A DNA stretch of 64,000 nucleotides. It comes from Aplectana chamaeleonis. Taxonomy: Eukaryota > Nematoda > Chromadorea > Rhabditida > Cosmocercidae. The notes under the pieces were generated by a model. It was not told the origin of the DNA, did not search any database, and worked only from the letters and a program-made list of their open reading frames with translations. The stretch spans positions 392,501 to 456,500 of the forward strand of contig JAPDOI010000433.1 of NCBI GenBank assembly GCA_029168955.1, written 5' to 3'. Made by a program: the position numbers and the translations under genes. Of this stretch, positions 23,346 to 36,261 are shown one piece after another. The first letter of the stretch is position 1, and each line of letters starts with the position of its first letter.

Positions 23346-24878
23346 TAAGCACTCAGGAACTCGGGGCTCGCGCACCGCGCGCATTTCGGGTCATGCTCGC
23401 CACCTGCTAACCTCTCATTTTGAAGTGCTCGCCGCCCGCTGCCCCCTCGCCTCCGCTCGCCACCTGCTATTGGTACAGCTGGTCGCTAGCGCGAGTAGAA
23501 ATGGTATAGCGGGTCGCGAGCTCTTTGCGAGCCAGTCGACCGCATTGTTTTCAAACATCACACTCAGCAAAAAAAATTCTACCAGAAATCCTGGAAATTC
23601 CAGTACTTTACCACTCCTTTCTGGCGGAATTCCTCCCAAAAGGATCCGTAAGAGACTCGTAATTTGGTAGAATTTTCTCGTATTCTGCCAAAAATCCCCA
23701 GTATTCTGCCAGAATTTATACCTATACCGCTAGCTGTTGATACGAGTTACAAAATCTTAATACATACAGTCATACTCATGTACAACTGAATGTACAAACC
23801 AAAATTTTCGGCCTTTCGCCCACCTATCCGCTAGGACAGTTGAGGAGCCGATCGAACCGAGTATCAGACTGCTTGTAAGTCACATTTCTCACCTCCGAAC
23901 TTAAAGCGACGAGCCAACTTTTGGCATGGGCGAACGGAGCAGCGTATATGCTGTGGGTCAACAAAGTCATTCAACATGGGCGATCAGCGGCCCTGTCCAA
24001 CAGCAGTGCGCTATCAATGGGGCAGTTTCAGAAACTAAAGTGCAAGAGCACACAATAAGGAGTCCGGAGTCATTATCGTGTTATACCTTACCCTAGTTTA
24101 CAATTGCTAATTAGTTAGTGGTTTAAATTCATTGTACCTGAACCTTCGTTCTGACTTGGTTTTTTTTTTCTTAGAGTTTCAACACGATTTTTTCTGATGC
24201 GGCAACGTCAGACCGGTGTAACCCCCAAACAGAAACCTGGAAAATGTCACAAACCCAGACAGAAACCTGGAAAATGTCACAAACTTAACTTCAACAGCAG
24301 CGCCCAGGTGAAGCTTCTCGAAAATCTATAACATGGGGCGGAGAACACTGGGATTCTCAAAACTAAACAAACAAAAATCTTTAGAGAATTTTTTCTCGAA
24401 CAAAACCGAGACAGGTCTTTGCGAAAACAATTGGCTCCCAAGATTTATCACCGAAGCTAGTGTTTTCTCAGAAATATTTTCATGAAATTTTTATTGTTTT
24501 TCAAGATTTGCGAACCATTTTCATCGCTTCACTGCACTGATAGGAGTCATCCTTCTGAATGTCAATTCCTCCACACTCAAAAATCAACGTAAACAAGAGA
24601 GGGCCTATTTTTGCTCAAAAACGCGTCTTTCGTGTCTTTTTTGAGCATGCCTTGCTATATAGGGCACCAGACCTTCCGTAAGCCGTGGAGATATCGGAAG
24701 TGAAATTCATCGTGAACACTGCCTTCAAGTGAGAAGTAAATTTTTTTGGAAAAACGCACAAAAACAAGTTAGGACTGTTAATCACTGGTGTCCATACGCT
24801 CCTTTAATTAACGAGATTTTCATGAATGCTTGTTCATCCGTGATTTTTTTGCTCCTGAAGTAGTCAGTCGTCTCTTGA
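23346..24878. other. 1.5 kb without a supported gene
   Basis: A GC-rich piece (23350-23540) sits next to the repeat R fragment and is probably repeat-derived. Two adjacent copies of a short unit (CAGAAACCTGGAAAATGTCA) lie at 24230-24290. No exon is supported. A stretch near 24697-24730 (ATCGTGAACACTGCCTTCAA) is a stray end of the AGGCAGTG MITE family. Confidence 0.4.
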
Positions 24879-25343
24879 AGGCACAGTGTTCATGAAGAAA
24901 AAGCTTCACGTTTTTTTGGCTAAAACGTAAGCTTTGGGTTCCTCTAAGAAGATTAGGAACAGAAGTGCGGCGAAAAACCGCCGGTAAGTGGGTGAAAATC
25001 TCGTGGGCCAGCCAACCCATTGGGCCACTCCGCCCACGTCCTATAACAGTTGCCCTGAATTCGTGGTTAGATGAGCGATGGTTTCCGATCAAAAGCCACG
25101 TTCTTCCCTTCATTCTCAACTTCTCTCTTTACTCAGGTCAGCTCGCACACATCGGCTGCAAAAAACGGGAGTTACAAGCCTCGGACAACTCGTCACCAAT
25201 GCTTCCCTTGCTGAATTTCGAGAGCCATAACTCCGTTTCCAGGGAGTCTTTTACGATTCCAGGGACATCTTTGAAATCAGCATGGGACCGCTTTCAAGAT
25301 AGGCGGAAGAACAGAAAAACGACTTTTATCGTGAACACTGCCT
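24879..25343. mobile_element. MITE of the TTAA-AGGCAGTGTTCACG family, copy 3
   Basis: The right end reads ATCGTGAACACTGCCT followed by TTAA, and the left end is the diverged AGGCACAGTGTTCATG. The interior matches copies 1 and 4 (for example TCAGCTCGCACACATCGGCT). The 157-residue open frame across it is not a gene. Confidence 0.65.
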
Positions 25344-26350
25344 TTAAAGTGCCCAGCAATTACTTTGGAAGCGAAATGGAAGACGGCAAAACAGGCATTT
25401 ATCTAAATCTCGATAATTGGGGGCGGGCGGACACCTAGAAAAATTTTCTTCCTAATCGTTTTTTCTCCAACTTTTCTTTTTTTTATCTTTTGTGATGGCC
25501 AGATCTAGCTTTTCACGAGGACAGCACAAAAAACTATTTTTTTCGCGAACCCTGCCTTTGAGTCATTTACCAATCGTCTTTCCAGAAATCGTTGTTTGCC
25601 TCTGAAAAGTTTTTAAAACAATTTTATGATTAAGAAAAACAAAATACAAATAAATCTGCTCGTAAATCTAAGTTTGAATCAACAAAATCACGGATCCAAT
25701 CTTGGGTTGAAATCATTTATCGGGAAAAAACTTGTGAAATGAACAGAAACTTTTCTTTTCAAAAAAAGCAGGTTGGTAAATTCTTGACACCCTATTGAAC
25801 GCTTTCAATAATGTTTTCTTAGAGGCGAGTTGCTTTCAGTTTTGTAGAGTCGTCAGAGACAGTGAGCTTGGCCATGCTGGGTGTAGGTATAATCGTTCTC
25901 TAGACGGCGGACAGCCGCGTCGAGTCCGGGGTTGCTCTTGTCGAGAGTGTGTGGGTGGCGCAGTCATGGAAAAACCTATCGATATGGCGCAGCTTTTCAT
26001 TTTCCCTCGGCCAGCACTTTTTCCTCATCTCTCTTTCCCCGTTCTATCCTTTCCATCCTCTTTCCTCACATTTTTATACATCGGAAATATTTTTGAAAAT
26101 TGGAGGTAATTTTGTTTACCTTCCTCTTTTTGGACATTTGTTCATTTCTAACTGACTTGTGTTCCGAGGGAGATGAAAACAAACTTCCGATTAAAAATTT
26201 CAAAAAGTGAATTCGAATTCATAAAAACAGACCTATGTATAAAAACACGTTAAAAATGCCATCAAAGTTTCCAAATTTTAAGTCCTGTTCATAAAGCTTA
26301 ATAGATAAAATTGTGATTAAAAATACTAACGATGAAATCCGGCACGGCTG
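25344..26350. other. About 1 kb without a supported gene
   Basis: A GC-richer piece (25850-25980) with an open frame has no domain or splice support. The remainder is AT-rich and unassigned. Confidence 0.35.
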
Positions 26351-26351
26351 T

Positions 26352-26862
26352 TCTGATATTCTGCACACTTTCTGTGAGGTCCTGCACACTTCCTGTGAGC
26401 ACCTACACACTTTCTGTGAGGTCCTGCACACTTCCTGTGAGCCAATGCACACTTTCTGTGAGGTCCTGCAAACTTCCTGTGAGCCAATGCACACTTTCTG
26501 TGAGGTCCTGCACACTTCCTGTGAGCACCTACACACTTTCTGTGAGGTCCTGCACACTTCCTGTGAGCCAATGCACACTTTCTGTGAGGTCCTGCAAACT
26601 TCCTGTGAGCACCTACACACTTTCTGTGAGGTCCTGCACACTTCCTGTGAGCACCTACACACTTTCTGTCAGGTCCTGCACACTTCCTGTGAGCCAATGC
26701 ACACTTTCTGTGAGGTCCTGCACACTTCCTGTGAGCACCTACACACTTCATATGAGCACCTACACACTTCCTGTGAGGTCCTGCACACTTCCTATGAGCT
26801 CCTACACACTTTCTGTGAGGTTCTGCACACTTCCTGTGAGCACCTACACTTTCTGTGAGGTT
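26352..26862. repeat. 42-bp tandem array D (about 12 units, each two 21-bp halves)
   Basis: Units alternate CCTGCACACTTCCTGTGAGC and ACCTACACACTTTCTGTGAG. Identical motifs recur every 42 bp (26369, 26411), with weaker 21-bp symmetry inside. Units are very similar, so this is the most homogeneous of the arrays. The open frames on both strands are by-products. Confidence 0.93.
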
Positions 26863-27978
26863 TATGCATCTCGTTTTGGAGAAATTTAAAATTTACGGGA
26901 ACTTTAACACTAGTGGGTTGAAAAAATCACTATACCAGGAATCGCATTTTTTTCGGGCGATTTACGTTGAAATTCGAGAGAATTCTGGTACAACTTGCGG
27001 TAATTTATTCGAATTCTGGCAGAATTTCTGTCAATTCGGTATCCAGACGTAAATCTATGGTAAAATGCAGCATTTACCACTAGGTAGCGGCGATTCTCCC
27101 GTGAATCAGCGGTAAACCGCCAGAAAATTTTCTGCTGAGCAGTTGGCGTCTCTTACATCGATTTCATTTTCTTTTACTCTCTACCCCTCTGCTTCGAATT
27201 GTCTTGTTTTTATACCTCTGCTTTAATTGCTTTCGTTATTTAGAACAACTGTAAAGTTTCAAAGCTATTTGAACTTCTGGCAAAACGCCGAAAATCTGAA
27301 TTTGTACCATCTAGGCAACTAAATATGTTTTTTATTTCGGCCAGCATTCAGTATGCCCTGCTGATCATATAATATAAATTACCTACTGTTCAACGTGATA
27401 GCTGTGACCCGTTAGCCAGACCGTTTTTGCGACCTTTTCATTCGGTGAGGCAGCACATAATTATTTAATGCCTTAGGTGTACCCACGAGCACCAGATAAG
27501 TGTTAATGACTCGCCCTAGGACAATCACGCCTCCATTATCAACATCCTCATGTCGACGTGTTACTCGATTCGCCTCAGATCATATGTGATAACTTCTCCG
27601 TCAAATGTTTTTTTTTCAAAATTCCTCTCAACCCCAGCTACTCTACGTGAGTAGTTCCCTATCCCTATTTTCGCTGTTCAGATATTTTCCATTTAGATAT
27701 TGGCAATTGACACAAATTCTCCAAAAATTGAATAAAATCTTTTGGAACACTTCAAATTAAATCTTTTTTTAACGAGGAAAAATCGAAAAAAATTCATTGC
27801 TTATTCCTGAATTTCGAATGACTCGTGAGCTAAAAAATGTTGAATGTATTCGATGAAAATCAATAAATGTAATTTTATCAGAATGGACGGGCGAGTACTT
27901 GAATTTTTGAACGGTCTTCAAATTATGTGTGAAACATCATAATTAAATTTGTTTCGCTCGCTGAATAATTTTTTCCAG
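26863..27978. other. 1.1 kb upstream of the 28-kb gene end
   Basis: No exon could be placed with confidence. A TTTTATCAG acceptor at about 27883 is followed by a short frame with ATG, but phase does not join the exon at 27979. AT-rich. Confidence 0.3.
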
Positions 27979-29033
27979 GTGAAAAATTTTTCCTTTGGTA
28001 CGCATGCTTCCATTCACGAACCGGTCCGCACAGTGCACGATATGGGAGCTCGTGCTTATGGAGATAAGATGCTATTTTTAATTGTTTGCGATTCTCTTCC
28101 CCGGGCTTATACTAGACGACAAGAAGCAGCTGATTTAGAAGTTTTCCTTGAAGCTCTGAACGTTTCAAATTTTTTAGAGATGATTGTTAATAGAGTTCGT
28201 AGAAGAGCTGCGTATTTGAAGCGTCTGAGGAATGGACGAAGAAAATGGAAGTCAGCCCTTGTCTGATTCGTGAGTCATTTTGAAAAAGGCCAATTTTCAA
28301 ATTTTTCACACAGGGCTTGTTTTCAATGCATCACGATGTTTTAAAAAACCATAATCTTTTTATGGTTTTTTAAAAAAAAACATTTCTGGTTTTTTTTTAA
28401 AAACCATTTCTGTAAATAATTTTTCAATAAAAAAATTGCAAAATACCTCAGAGATTTCCATATTCCTAGAGGGGGGCATATTCATATTTGCGAAGGGAAA
28501 AGGGGTATCCTAGGGGCAATTTAGGACGTCCAGAAAAACTGTTTCAAAGTTCGCCCTATTTTTGGGTGCTGATTACAAATCTCAGGTTCATTTGTAATTT
28601 TGTTTGGAAAGAGGATTTTCCTGAACGTCTAAAATGTCCTTGTCGGTTCCCTTAACTTATCGCTAGCACGAAAAAGGCATTGTTCACGAATTCACCCAGG
28701 TAATTAGGAAATTTCGAGCACGGATTCTTAATGTATAGTCCCATACCTACAACAGCGAAAACGTTGGCCTCCAAATCATCGTGGCGCGGGTGAAGGAATT
28801 CCTAGAAAGTGCACTTTTTATGTATTTTTTCAATTACTTCGCTAATCCAGTAATACAGTATCATTTCAGAAGAGCTATTCGCAGCCAATAAATTCTTCGA
28901 GGATCTTGCAATTTCCAATGGATACCAATTAATGTAAGTGCGCTGCTATTACTTATTTGTACTACTTAATTCCACAAAAATCAATTTTCTAAGCGACATG
29001 GCACACCGAATAGCAGTCAACGTGGAGGAGTAG
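27979..29033 (+). CDS. 3' end of a multi-exon gene, unrecognised product
   Basis: The last three exons are supported by splice sites and phase: 28203-28269 (after GTTCGTAG, before GTGAGT), 28872-28935 (after TTTCAG, before GTAAGT) and 28994-29033 (after TTCTAAG, stop TAG). They encode KSCVFEASEEWTKKM..., then QELFAANKFFEDLAIS, then a tail with DMAHRIAVNVEE. The last intron is 58 bp. Upstream, a TTTTTCCAG acceptor at 27978 opens a frame (VKNFSFGTHASIHEPVRTVH ... AYTRRQEAADLE) that stays open to 28266 but out of phase with the next exon. It may splice out at about 28141 (GTTTTC), or the gene may carry a frameshift. I do not recognise a family. The phase agreement of the three small exons is the best evidence that this is a real gene. 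Confidence 0.6.
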
Positions 29034-30054
29034 AAGAGCTAATGTGGCGTATATTGGCAGAGCCGTGAGGCAATGATGCTAGTGGATTCTGTAAATATTG
29101 TTTCATTTCTTGTATAATTAAATTGTCACGTTGCGAATTGCTTCCCATAAAATAGTTCATTAGAGTGATGTCATTTACAAAAAAAACTACAACTTAATGC
29201 GATAATGATATTGGGATGAGTAGAATTAGACTATTTATATATTGATAATTAAAACAAGGTCGGAAAATACTTGGTTTTATCCTAGGCGGGGGGCACTCAG
29301 GCCTCGAGAGAAAATGAACCAATGATTATTCAATTTTTTTTTGTTTCCATGATAACTGATTGATACCGATATCGGGTAAATCCCTTTGCCTCCTTTTTAT
29401 AGATTAATCTCGAGTGCCTCCTGTCTGGGATAGAGCGCTTGCTTATTGTACATGGGATCGTGCTTCAGTTACTACATGTCATGATATATATTAATATATT
29501 TGTGACCAATGAGATTGATATGAATTCGGCATGTGAAACCAAGATTTTGAACATTGTATTGATGACCTGTGACATTAAATGCTGAGTGAATTTATCTTGA
29601 TTGCCGGAATATAATATAACAATAAATACATTTCAACCAATTGTAGATCGTAAATCTATTACTGAAAAATAAGGGATAGAGGTGGGGGCATAGATTCGAT
29701 GGAGTATGAGAATTTATCGATCGGGGTGTGAGCTAGTGTTAAGTTATCCCGCAAGAGTGCGCGTCACCCGCTACCATTTTGTCAGCGACCAGGAGAAGGC
29801 GAGCGGGTGAGTGTCATGTGGCGAGCGCGCCGCCGAATAAGTGGTGGCGGTCGGTGTGCCCCTGACGTCGAGTGCTCCCCACCCGCTATAATTTCGCTCG
29901 CTGCCCGCGAAAAGGGTTGCTCGCCACCGGACTTTCGCTTCGCGGGTGGCGAGCTCCAACCTTATTAGCAGGGTGGCCCTCCCCCAACATGCGCTCGGCG
30001 GGAGGCTCACAGGCGGAGTTTTGGCACCGTCTGAGTCTGGTATCTGCTAATAAA
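29034..30054. other. Intergenic, with a GC-rich repeat R fragment
   Basis: AT-rich non-coding sequence follows the gene end. Bases about 29770-30035 are GC-rich, and part of them (CAACATGCGCTCGGCGGGAG) matches repeat R at 47140-47160. Confidence 0.5.
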
Positions 30055-30345
30055 TTGTGTCAGATTTCATTTTCATGATTTTTATCTAATCGGTGAGGGA
30101 AGGTCCGGTACCTTAGTGGGAGCTACACTGAAAAGGCAGAATAACTTTCGAAAACCTTATTTTTAGCCCGTAAGGCCACGTTTCGTTCAGAATTGTTGGC
30201 TGAGAATTATTTTTTTCTTTTTGCCTTTACTTGCTCGCTAGAGGATTTTCTGACGCGTGATTTGACTCTGATAATTCATAGAGCGCCTGCCAAATCCATT
30301 TGCAACAATTTCACTACATTTGATGATTATGTTGTCTGCATATAC
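30055..30345. mobile_element. Partial copy of the 7.5-kb palindromic MITE
   Basis: Same orientation and order as 7500-7779 (shared blocks TTTTTATCTAATCGG and GCCTGCCAAATCCATTTGCA). The left arm is missing. The right edge coincides with the 3' end of the RTE element at 30346, so the LINE inserted at or next to this MITE. Confidence 0.7.
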
Positions 30346-30768
30346 CAACAACCTTACCTTGATACCTTGATTATCCATCTTCACTGCGCGTCGCCGCCGT
30401 GTGGACCACATCTCAACCAGCTCGACCGATCCCGAGCAAGGGACATCCAGTGATGGTGATTTTCAGGAAGCCCTCGCTTGGTGCACAACGTCTTGACTCT
30501 GCCTGAAAAAAACAGAGTTCGATCTTGTGGGAGGACGGTCTAGAGGCCGGCGGCAATCACGTGGTAACCAGAGTGTTGTACGGAGGCTCCATCGGTCATC
30601 CGTGCGGCGCAACACGTGTCCTGCCCATCGGTGTTTGGACTGGGCCATGAACAGAAGAGGGTTCATTAACTGCGACTGCTTCCGAAGACCAGCACTGCGT
30701 AGGCCACCAGCTCGCTGGGCACGACGATTAGTCTTCAGTAGTCTGCGTTCCAAGGCCCTGTGAGTTGT
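30346..30768 (-). mobile_element. RTE element B, 3' portion (C-terminal RT domain and tail)
   Basis: The minus frame (about 30765-30463) reads the C-terminal part of an RTE polymerase: THRALERRLLKTNRRAQR, then a KHRWAGHVLRRTDDRW block and a PPTRSN stretch. It continues the polymerase that stops at 36318; in an intact element these parts are adjacent. The 3' end has short direct repeats of the CTTGATAC type (about 30346-30375), a typical RTE tail. The frame is decayed after about 30520. Confidence 0.8.
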
Positions 30769-31019
30769 CCTTATATATCACTGCTCAATATCAATTACAA
30801 TTGCTTCTGCCTGATTGCTCCTGCCTTATCTCTTGTTTGACTTCTTATCGCTCGCGGCCAAATCAACGCGTGCGAAAGGCCAGAGGCTTTATTCCTATGC
30901 TCTACGAACGCTTTTCGGCTAGGTGTAGCCGAACCTGTGTCCACTATCAATGTTTTCATAGTGATACTGATACTAGTCTTGCTTTCGGAATAAACATCTG
31001 GATGTCTCAGTTGCCGTTT

Positions 31020-34000
31020 AAGAGCTCACAGCGAACGGTTCGCTGTTCTCACTTGATGAGCTGCCTTCCACCTTCTGGCTCTACCGCGCTGGGAAGAAGA
31101 GCGGCCAGCCGAAGAATCTCCCCCCCCCCCAAAAAAGAGTTGACGGCAGGGCTTTGCCCGCGGTCCTCCTCCGTTCCCCGTTGAGCGCGCTTGGGGGCGC
31201 TCCGGGTTCGGGTTTCTTTAAGGATAGAGTTGAGGCTGAGCGCTGCTCGCACTCCTCCACCATGCTAACATAAGATTTGAGTAGAGCGCGACAACAGAAC
31301 GCGCTCCTCAAATAGGTGATCCAAATGCACTGGAGTTGCAAGCCAACCTCAGCTGAAAGACAGCAGTTGATTCCTATGCTCGAAGTACTTTAGTGGGTAG
31401 TGCTTTTGTATTTTTTCACCGTTTCATTTCTATTCTGAGCGGAAGAATCTTAGACTTTCATTCGCTATCACAAGGTGGTTCGAAAGTTTGTCAGTAGATC
31501 AATGTTCGCCTGCGAAGAGGCGGCGAATTGAGATCAATAGTCTACTTTCAGAATAACATGACATGTTGACTCAAAATATGTCAGCGTCGAGCCGGAAACT
31601 TCTGGAAAGATTTGCTGGATGGATATAGCATTCACAATAGAATGTCCTTTGAGGTTGACGCAGTCAGAACATAACTGATTGAACCGGTAAACACCATGCA
31701 ACAGGGCGGGCAACTGTTGAGGTGTTCAAAATACTATTGATCGTTATCTTCAGTATGCTTCGCTCCACCGCTGTATTCTGTCGAAACTTGTGGACGGAAG
31801 AGTTCGGCTCTCACAACGACCGTTCAGCGGTAGAGAGTGAGTGATAATGAGAGGCTCAACACAATCAAAGTTGTGAAAACCAACTAGAGGTTGTCTGACT
31901 GTTCCTTCATTTTCCATTGCTGAGAGAGTGAGCTTTAAGAAAAAAAAGTTCACACACTCTTCACGCAGACATTCTCTCCCCACGCGTTGAATCCTGCGTC
32001 AGGAGAGGTTTAGGTGGGAGAATCTGACTCAGTAACGCACTCCGAGAAACTGTCTCTGGTAGCTTGGTCTAACAGTAGTCAATGTGCTCTCGCAAGGCTC
32101 GATAGCATTTTTGACAGAAGAGTAGATCCTACTTATACTCTACCCGGGTTTTGAAACTGTTAGGAATCATTGTGCACGACATCAGCGTTAGTCGCCGAGA
32201 GCATTTCTTTGGCGGCCGCGGTCTGCAAATGAATCATGCAATGAATTTCTCGGAGTTTCCATTAGCATCCATTTGCCAACGACGATACAGGGTGGAAAAA
32301 TGTTATGTTCTCCCACAAGAGCCAATTCTTAACTTGGTTGGGAATAATTAATGCCAAAGCAAGCATTCCTCTGAGGAACGAGAAGGACACTCTGAAATGA
32401 AGGTGCACCAAAAACTCAAACCAAAATTTAGAGAAAAAATTGATCGTACCTCTGCGGTCCTTCGCGGCGCTCTGTCCGGAAACTTTGTGGCTTTTCTGAA
32501 CAAATTAAATCCCTCATGATCAGAAAAAAACCCGGCCAAAGCGCCGCTTCGCGGCGCTTTGTCCGGGAACCATAAGCCGGGGGGTTCGCGCCGCTTGGGT
32601 CATTGGGGTCACTACTTCCAACGAAGCTGCGTCCTTTATTTGGGAGAGCGTGCGATTATGCCAAACTGATATTCATTGGTAGCCGCTCACACGCGCTCGC
32701 GCACTGACGCCAGCTCCACGATAGAATCAGCAAATTTCAAGCTTACAGCTCCATTTCTAAAGCACGAGGCATTGACCTGTTGAGAATTTGCTGCCCCTGT
32801 TTCCCATATTCCTACCACGGAATCGAAAACCGTGGGAAATGACCAGCCGTTGCACCGATTCGAGCGACTGATCATTCGGGCAGACGTTGGCAATCCAATA
32901 TACACCAGGTAGGATGTGTGTGCCCGTGTTGATTAATGGGTGCGAGCTTCTCCAGCGTTGAGGAACGTTGAGAGGCGCACACCAGCGGAATCGCGCGCTC
33001 TCACGACGTAGGAACGCTGCCCGAAGTCGTGTTGTCAATCACCTTTTCTCTGCGATCTGTACGAACAACAGATGACTCAATAATAGGAATCTTTTCCGGT
33101 TATAGAACTGCTCTGATAAGACGGCCTTCCTAAGGGTCCAGCAGAAGAGAAATTCACTTCCGTACCTCGCCATGAAATCAACATCATGTGAATAAAAAAA
33201 ATGTTCACGGAAGAGGCTCGGTTGTAAGAAGTTTGAGGCTCAGTCAATACTACAAAAAACGATGTTCAGACGTTAGATTGGTTGAAAACTTCGAACAGTT
33301 TGTACGAAGATTTCCTCGTTTTGTCTTCAGTGATGAACTGAATAGCTTCGAGGCTAGGCCATTTGGACGTCTACACCCGCATTGTGTCTTTGGTAGCGAG
33401 CTACTCGACATAGCCATGGATCGTTTCCATAAATTGAGATTCTCAATAATAAAAAAGGTATCGCAATTACTATCAACTTAAACAGCTGGGACGAGCTCGT
33501 GAGATATGAGAAAGACACGAAGTGACTGGTCTTTCAGAATTGGGTGAATAAGCGTGAGGCAAGTAGCCGGGTCTATCGACCGAGTGGGACTTGTCACCAG
33601 TGCTAGTTATCTAGCTATGTTGTCTCTTCGTAATCCACCAAGATGAATGTGTAATTTTCGCTCAAATAGCCATGAAGACTACGACAGTTATCTGTTTTGA
33701 ACCCGTGACCTTTGGTAGTCACACTGACTTTTCGTGGTTCACAACAGAGTTGAGAAAGCATACGTCACAAGTTTTTCGAAGCATGTCACGCTTTCTGATG
33801 CCTCAAAACGGAGGTTGATGATCAGTGGCAGATACTGAAAAAGCTATCTTCTGAGAAGCGATCTCTACTAAAACACGCAAAGCGCTGATGGCGTTCTTTT
33901 CTGTGATATAGGAATTGCCAGGTTTCTTCTATGCATAGTTGTAAGAGTAGAGATTGACAATACAACTGCAATGTAGTGCATTAACAAAATTGGCGGTACT

Positions 34001-35460
34001 GGTAGTAGCAGTTTGAATCGGATACTCCGGAAACTGATCCTCCGGGCTCAGGAGCGCGGATTCCACAGATCACTGCGAATTAGGAGCGGAGAACTCCGCA
34101 TCGAACCTTTTTCTAAAAGTTACACGACTTTTCCGATTGTTAGCTAGACCATATTATGGGTACGACCGTTGGTAAAATTCTTTATTAGGATTATTTATCA
34201 CACGTTCCCATGTATATTGTCAAGACTGCGAACGCTTTCTTCCAGATCTGCACTGCAGGGCGGCGCATGCTTTCGAGCAGCCTAAATCGGGTACCTTCGC
34301 TTCTGCTCACGCGCCGTGAAACGTGGCGGCACCCACCAGATAGAAGGCTCGAAGAGAGTTATTTCATCTCATAGTAGTTAGTCCTCGAAGGTCATCCAGT
34401 CGTGGTGATCTGTGGTAGATTTTTACGAGAGCGACGCCGTGATTCTACCTTTGAGTCCTCGTCTTCTTGTCAATCTGTAGGGAGAATCCCACACTGTATA
34501 AACCGACCCTCTCACCGAATGCTGGCCTAATAACGGTGAGTACTGAAGCAGCAGAGTTTCGCCTGCCGGCTCCAGTGTCGAACTGGTCAACCGCCACTAT
34601 AAAATAATACAGTTCAGCTCTCAAAAGTTTGACTTATTTAGATGGGTCGCAAAGGATTGACAGGTTTCACCTAAAGCTAAACGCATAGTTATTTTACTCT
34701 GGCAGAAATTTCTGTTGGAAGATCTGGGTTACTCCGCAATAAATGCGCACAGACAGGCTGTTTCCAAGTATGTAGACAGTCTGGGAAGGAGCAGTACAGA
34801 CGCTGTTAAGATTCCTATAACCTTTTTCACGGGAGAATCTTTTGACTGTGGCCCTCTAGTGCAAAGCTGTTTATTCAAGAGGTGAGTCGGACCTCCGATG
34901 CCAAGGAATCTCACTTGGAAAATTACAATCTTGCTCGCTCTGGTTTCGCTTAAAAGGGTTTCAAATCAGGCGGCTATTCGTTGAAAACTTGTTCAAATTT
35001 CTCTCAGCCGCTGGGTGTTGAAGCTGGTTTATATGTATTAAGCCAGTCAGGTGGATGCTCCACTCACACTACAGATGAAAATCAGCTCTCACACAAGGAC
35101 CCTATTTTATGTTTGTCCAGTGACAACAATAAAGTTCTAGTTTATTTACGAAGAACAAAGATGTTGAGGACAGGCGAGGACCACACGCTGCTTTCGTACC
35201 ATAGCTTTCACACAAGTGTTGCTTCTACTTCTGTGACCGAGTAGCGTAGTATGGTACAAAGAAAGCAGGCGTTGACAGCATTTATGACCTCGTTCAGCGA
35301 GGTCATCCTCAATGACCGCACCCAAAATCAAGGGATTATCAGCTAAACTGATAAATGGTGCGGCATATCGAGCCACAGACGGTCTACCTTCCGGTAGATT
35401 CCATAAATGAGGTGAGAAACTCAATTGGAGTGGCCATATTGTCGAACGCATAGGTTGAAG
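31020..35460. other. Interior of the 5.5-kb insertion, no intact gene
   Basis: Several frames of 60-110 codons occur (for example 33188-33481 on the plus strand and 32757-33038 and 35146-35466 on the minus strand), but none shows a motif I can name. The composition is mixed, with GC-richer coding-like patches, so a decayed transposase or polymerase is possible but not shown. Confidence 0.3.
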
Positions 35461-35967
35461 AAGCAATTGTAATTGATATTGAGCAGTGATATATAATGTT
35501 ATATTTTGCTAGACAACGAAGTTGTTGGCGTAAAATATTTATTATATGAACTATGATATATCAATTACATACACTCACCCATTCCCTTACCTTTCCTCGT
35601 TTGCCAAATCGGACTTCTTTAGCCCATGTGCAAAGCACAATCGGCAGCGTTGTGAGTCGCGCAAGCCAGCTAGAGAGGATGTAGGAATAAGGCCACAAAA
35701 GGCCTAGAGGTAATGAGGCTAGTTCAAGCCTCATCAGGAGAACAACTAAACGCAATTCAAGAGATTTCCGCCACCTTTTCATGAGTTGTTGTCGTGTCAC
35801 AAAATGAAAGGTTACATTTGCAAGTGTTCTTATGAAGTGTCACACTCACGTTCAGTTGTTCGCTTTTATCCGGCAACTGAGACATCCAGATGTTTATTCC
35901 GAAAGCAAGACTAGTATCAGTATCACTATGAAAACATTGATAGTGGATACAGGTTCGGCTACACTAA

Positions 35968-36118
35968 AGCCTCTTTCACACTTGCCCGACCGACGTCGGA
36001 CGGCTCGTTATCGAATGTGTAATATATATCTACCCTACCCTACCCATCTTATCTATCTTAACTTATCAAATTCGACAACGAGTCGTCCGACGTCGGCCGG
36101 CAAACTATGAATGAGGCA
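35968..36118. mobile_element. PIF/Harbinger-like MITE (151 bp)
   Basis: It is flanked by a 3-bp TAA duplication (35965-35967, 36119-36121). The ends AGCCTCTTTCACACTTGCC and the inverted GGCAAACTATGAATGAGGCA resemble animal Harbinger termini. The inverted partner arm at 30920-30930 lacks the insertion, giving a near-empty-site comparison. The centre pairs CGACGTCGGACG on both sides. Confidence 0.75.
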
Positions 36119-36261
36119 TAAGCCGAAAAGCGGTCGTAGAGCATCGGAATAAAGCCTCTGGCCTTTCGCACGCGTTGATTTGGCCGCGAGAGATAAGAAG
36201 TCAAACAAGAGATAAGGCAGGAGCCATCAGGCAGAAGCAATTGTAATTGATATATCGCAGT

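Noticed and set aside
24965..25438. 157-codon frame
   Set aside because: Mostly MITE sequence shared with copies at 6679 and 58152 in varying frames.
26352..26862. CRISPR-like array
   Set aside because: Whole units repeat with no unique spacers, and the window is clearly eukaryotic.
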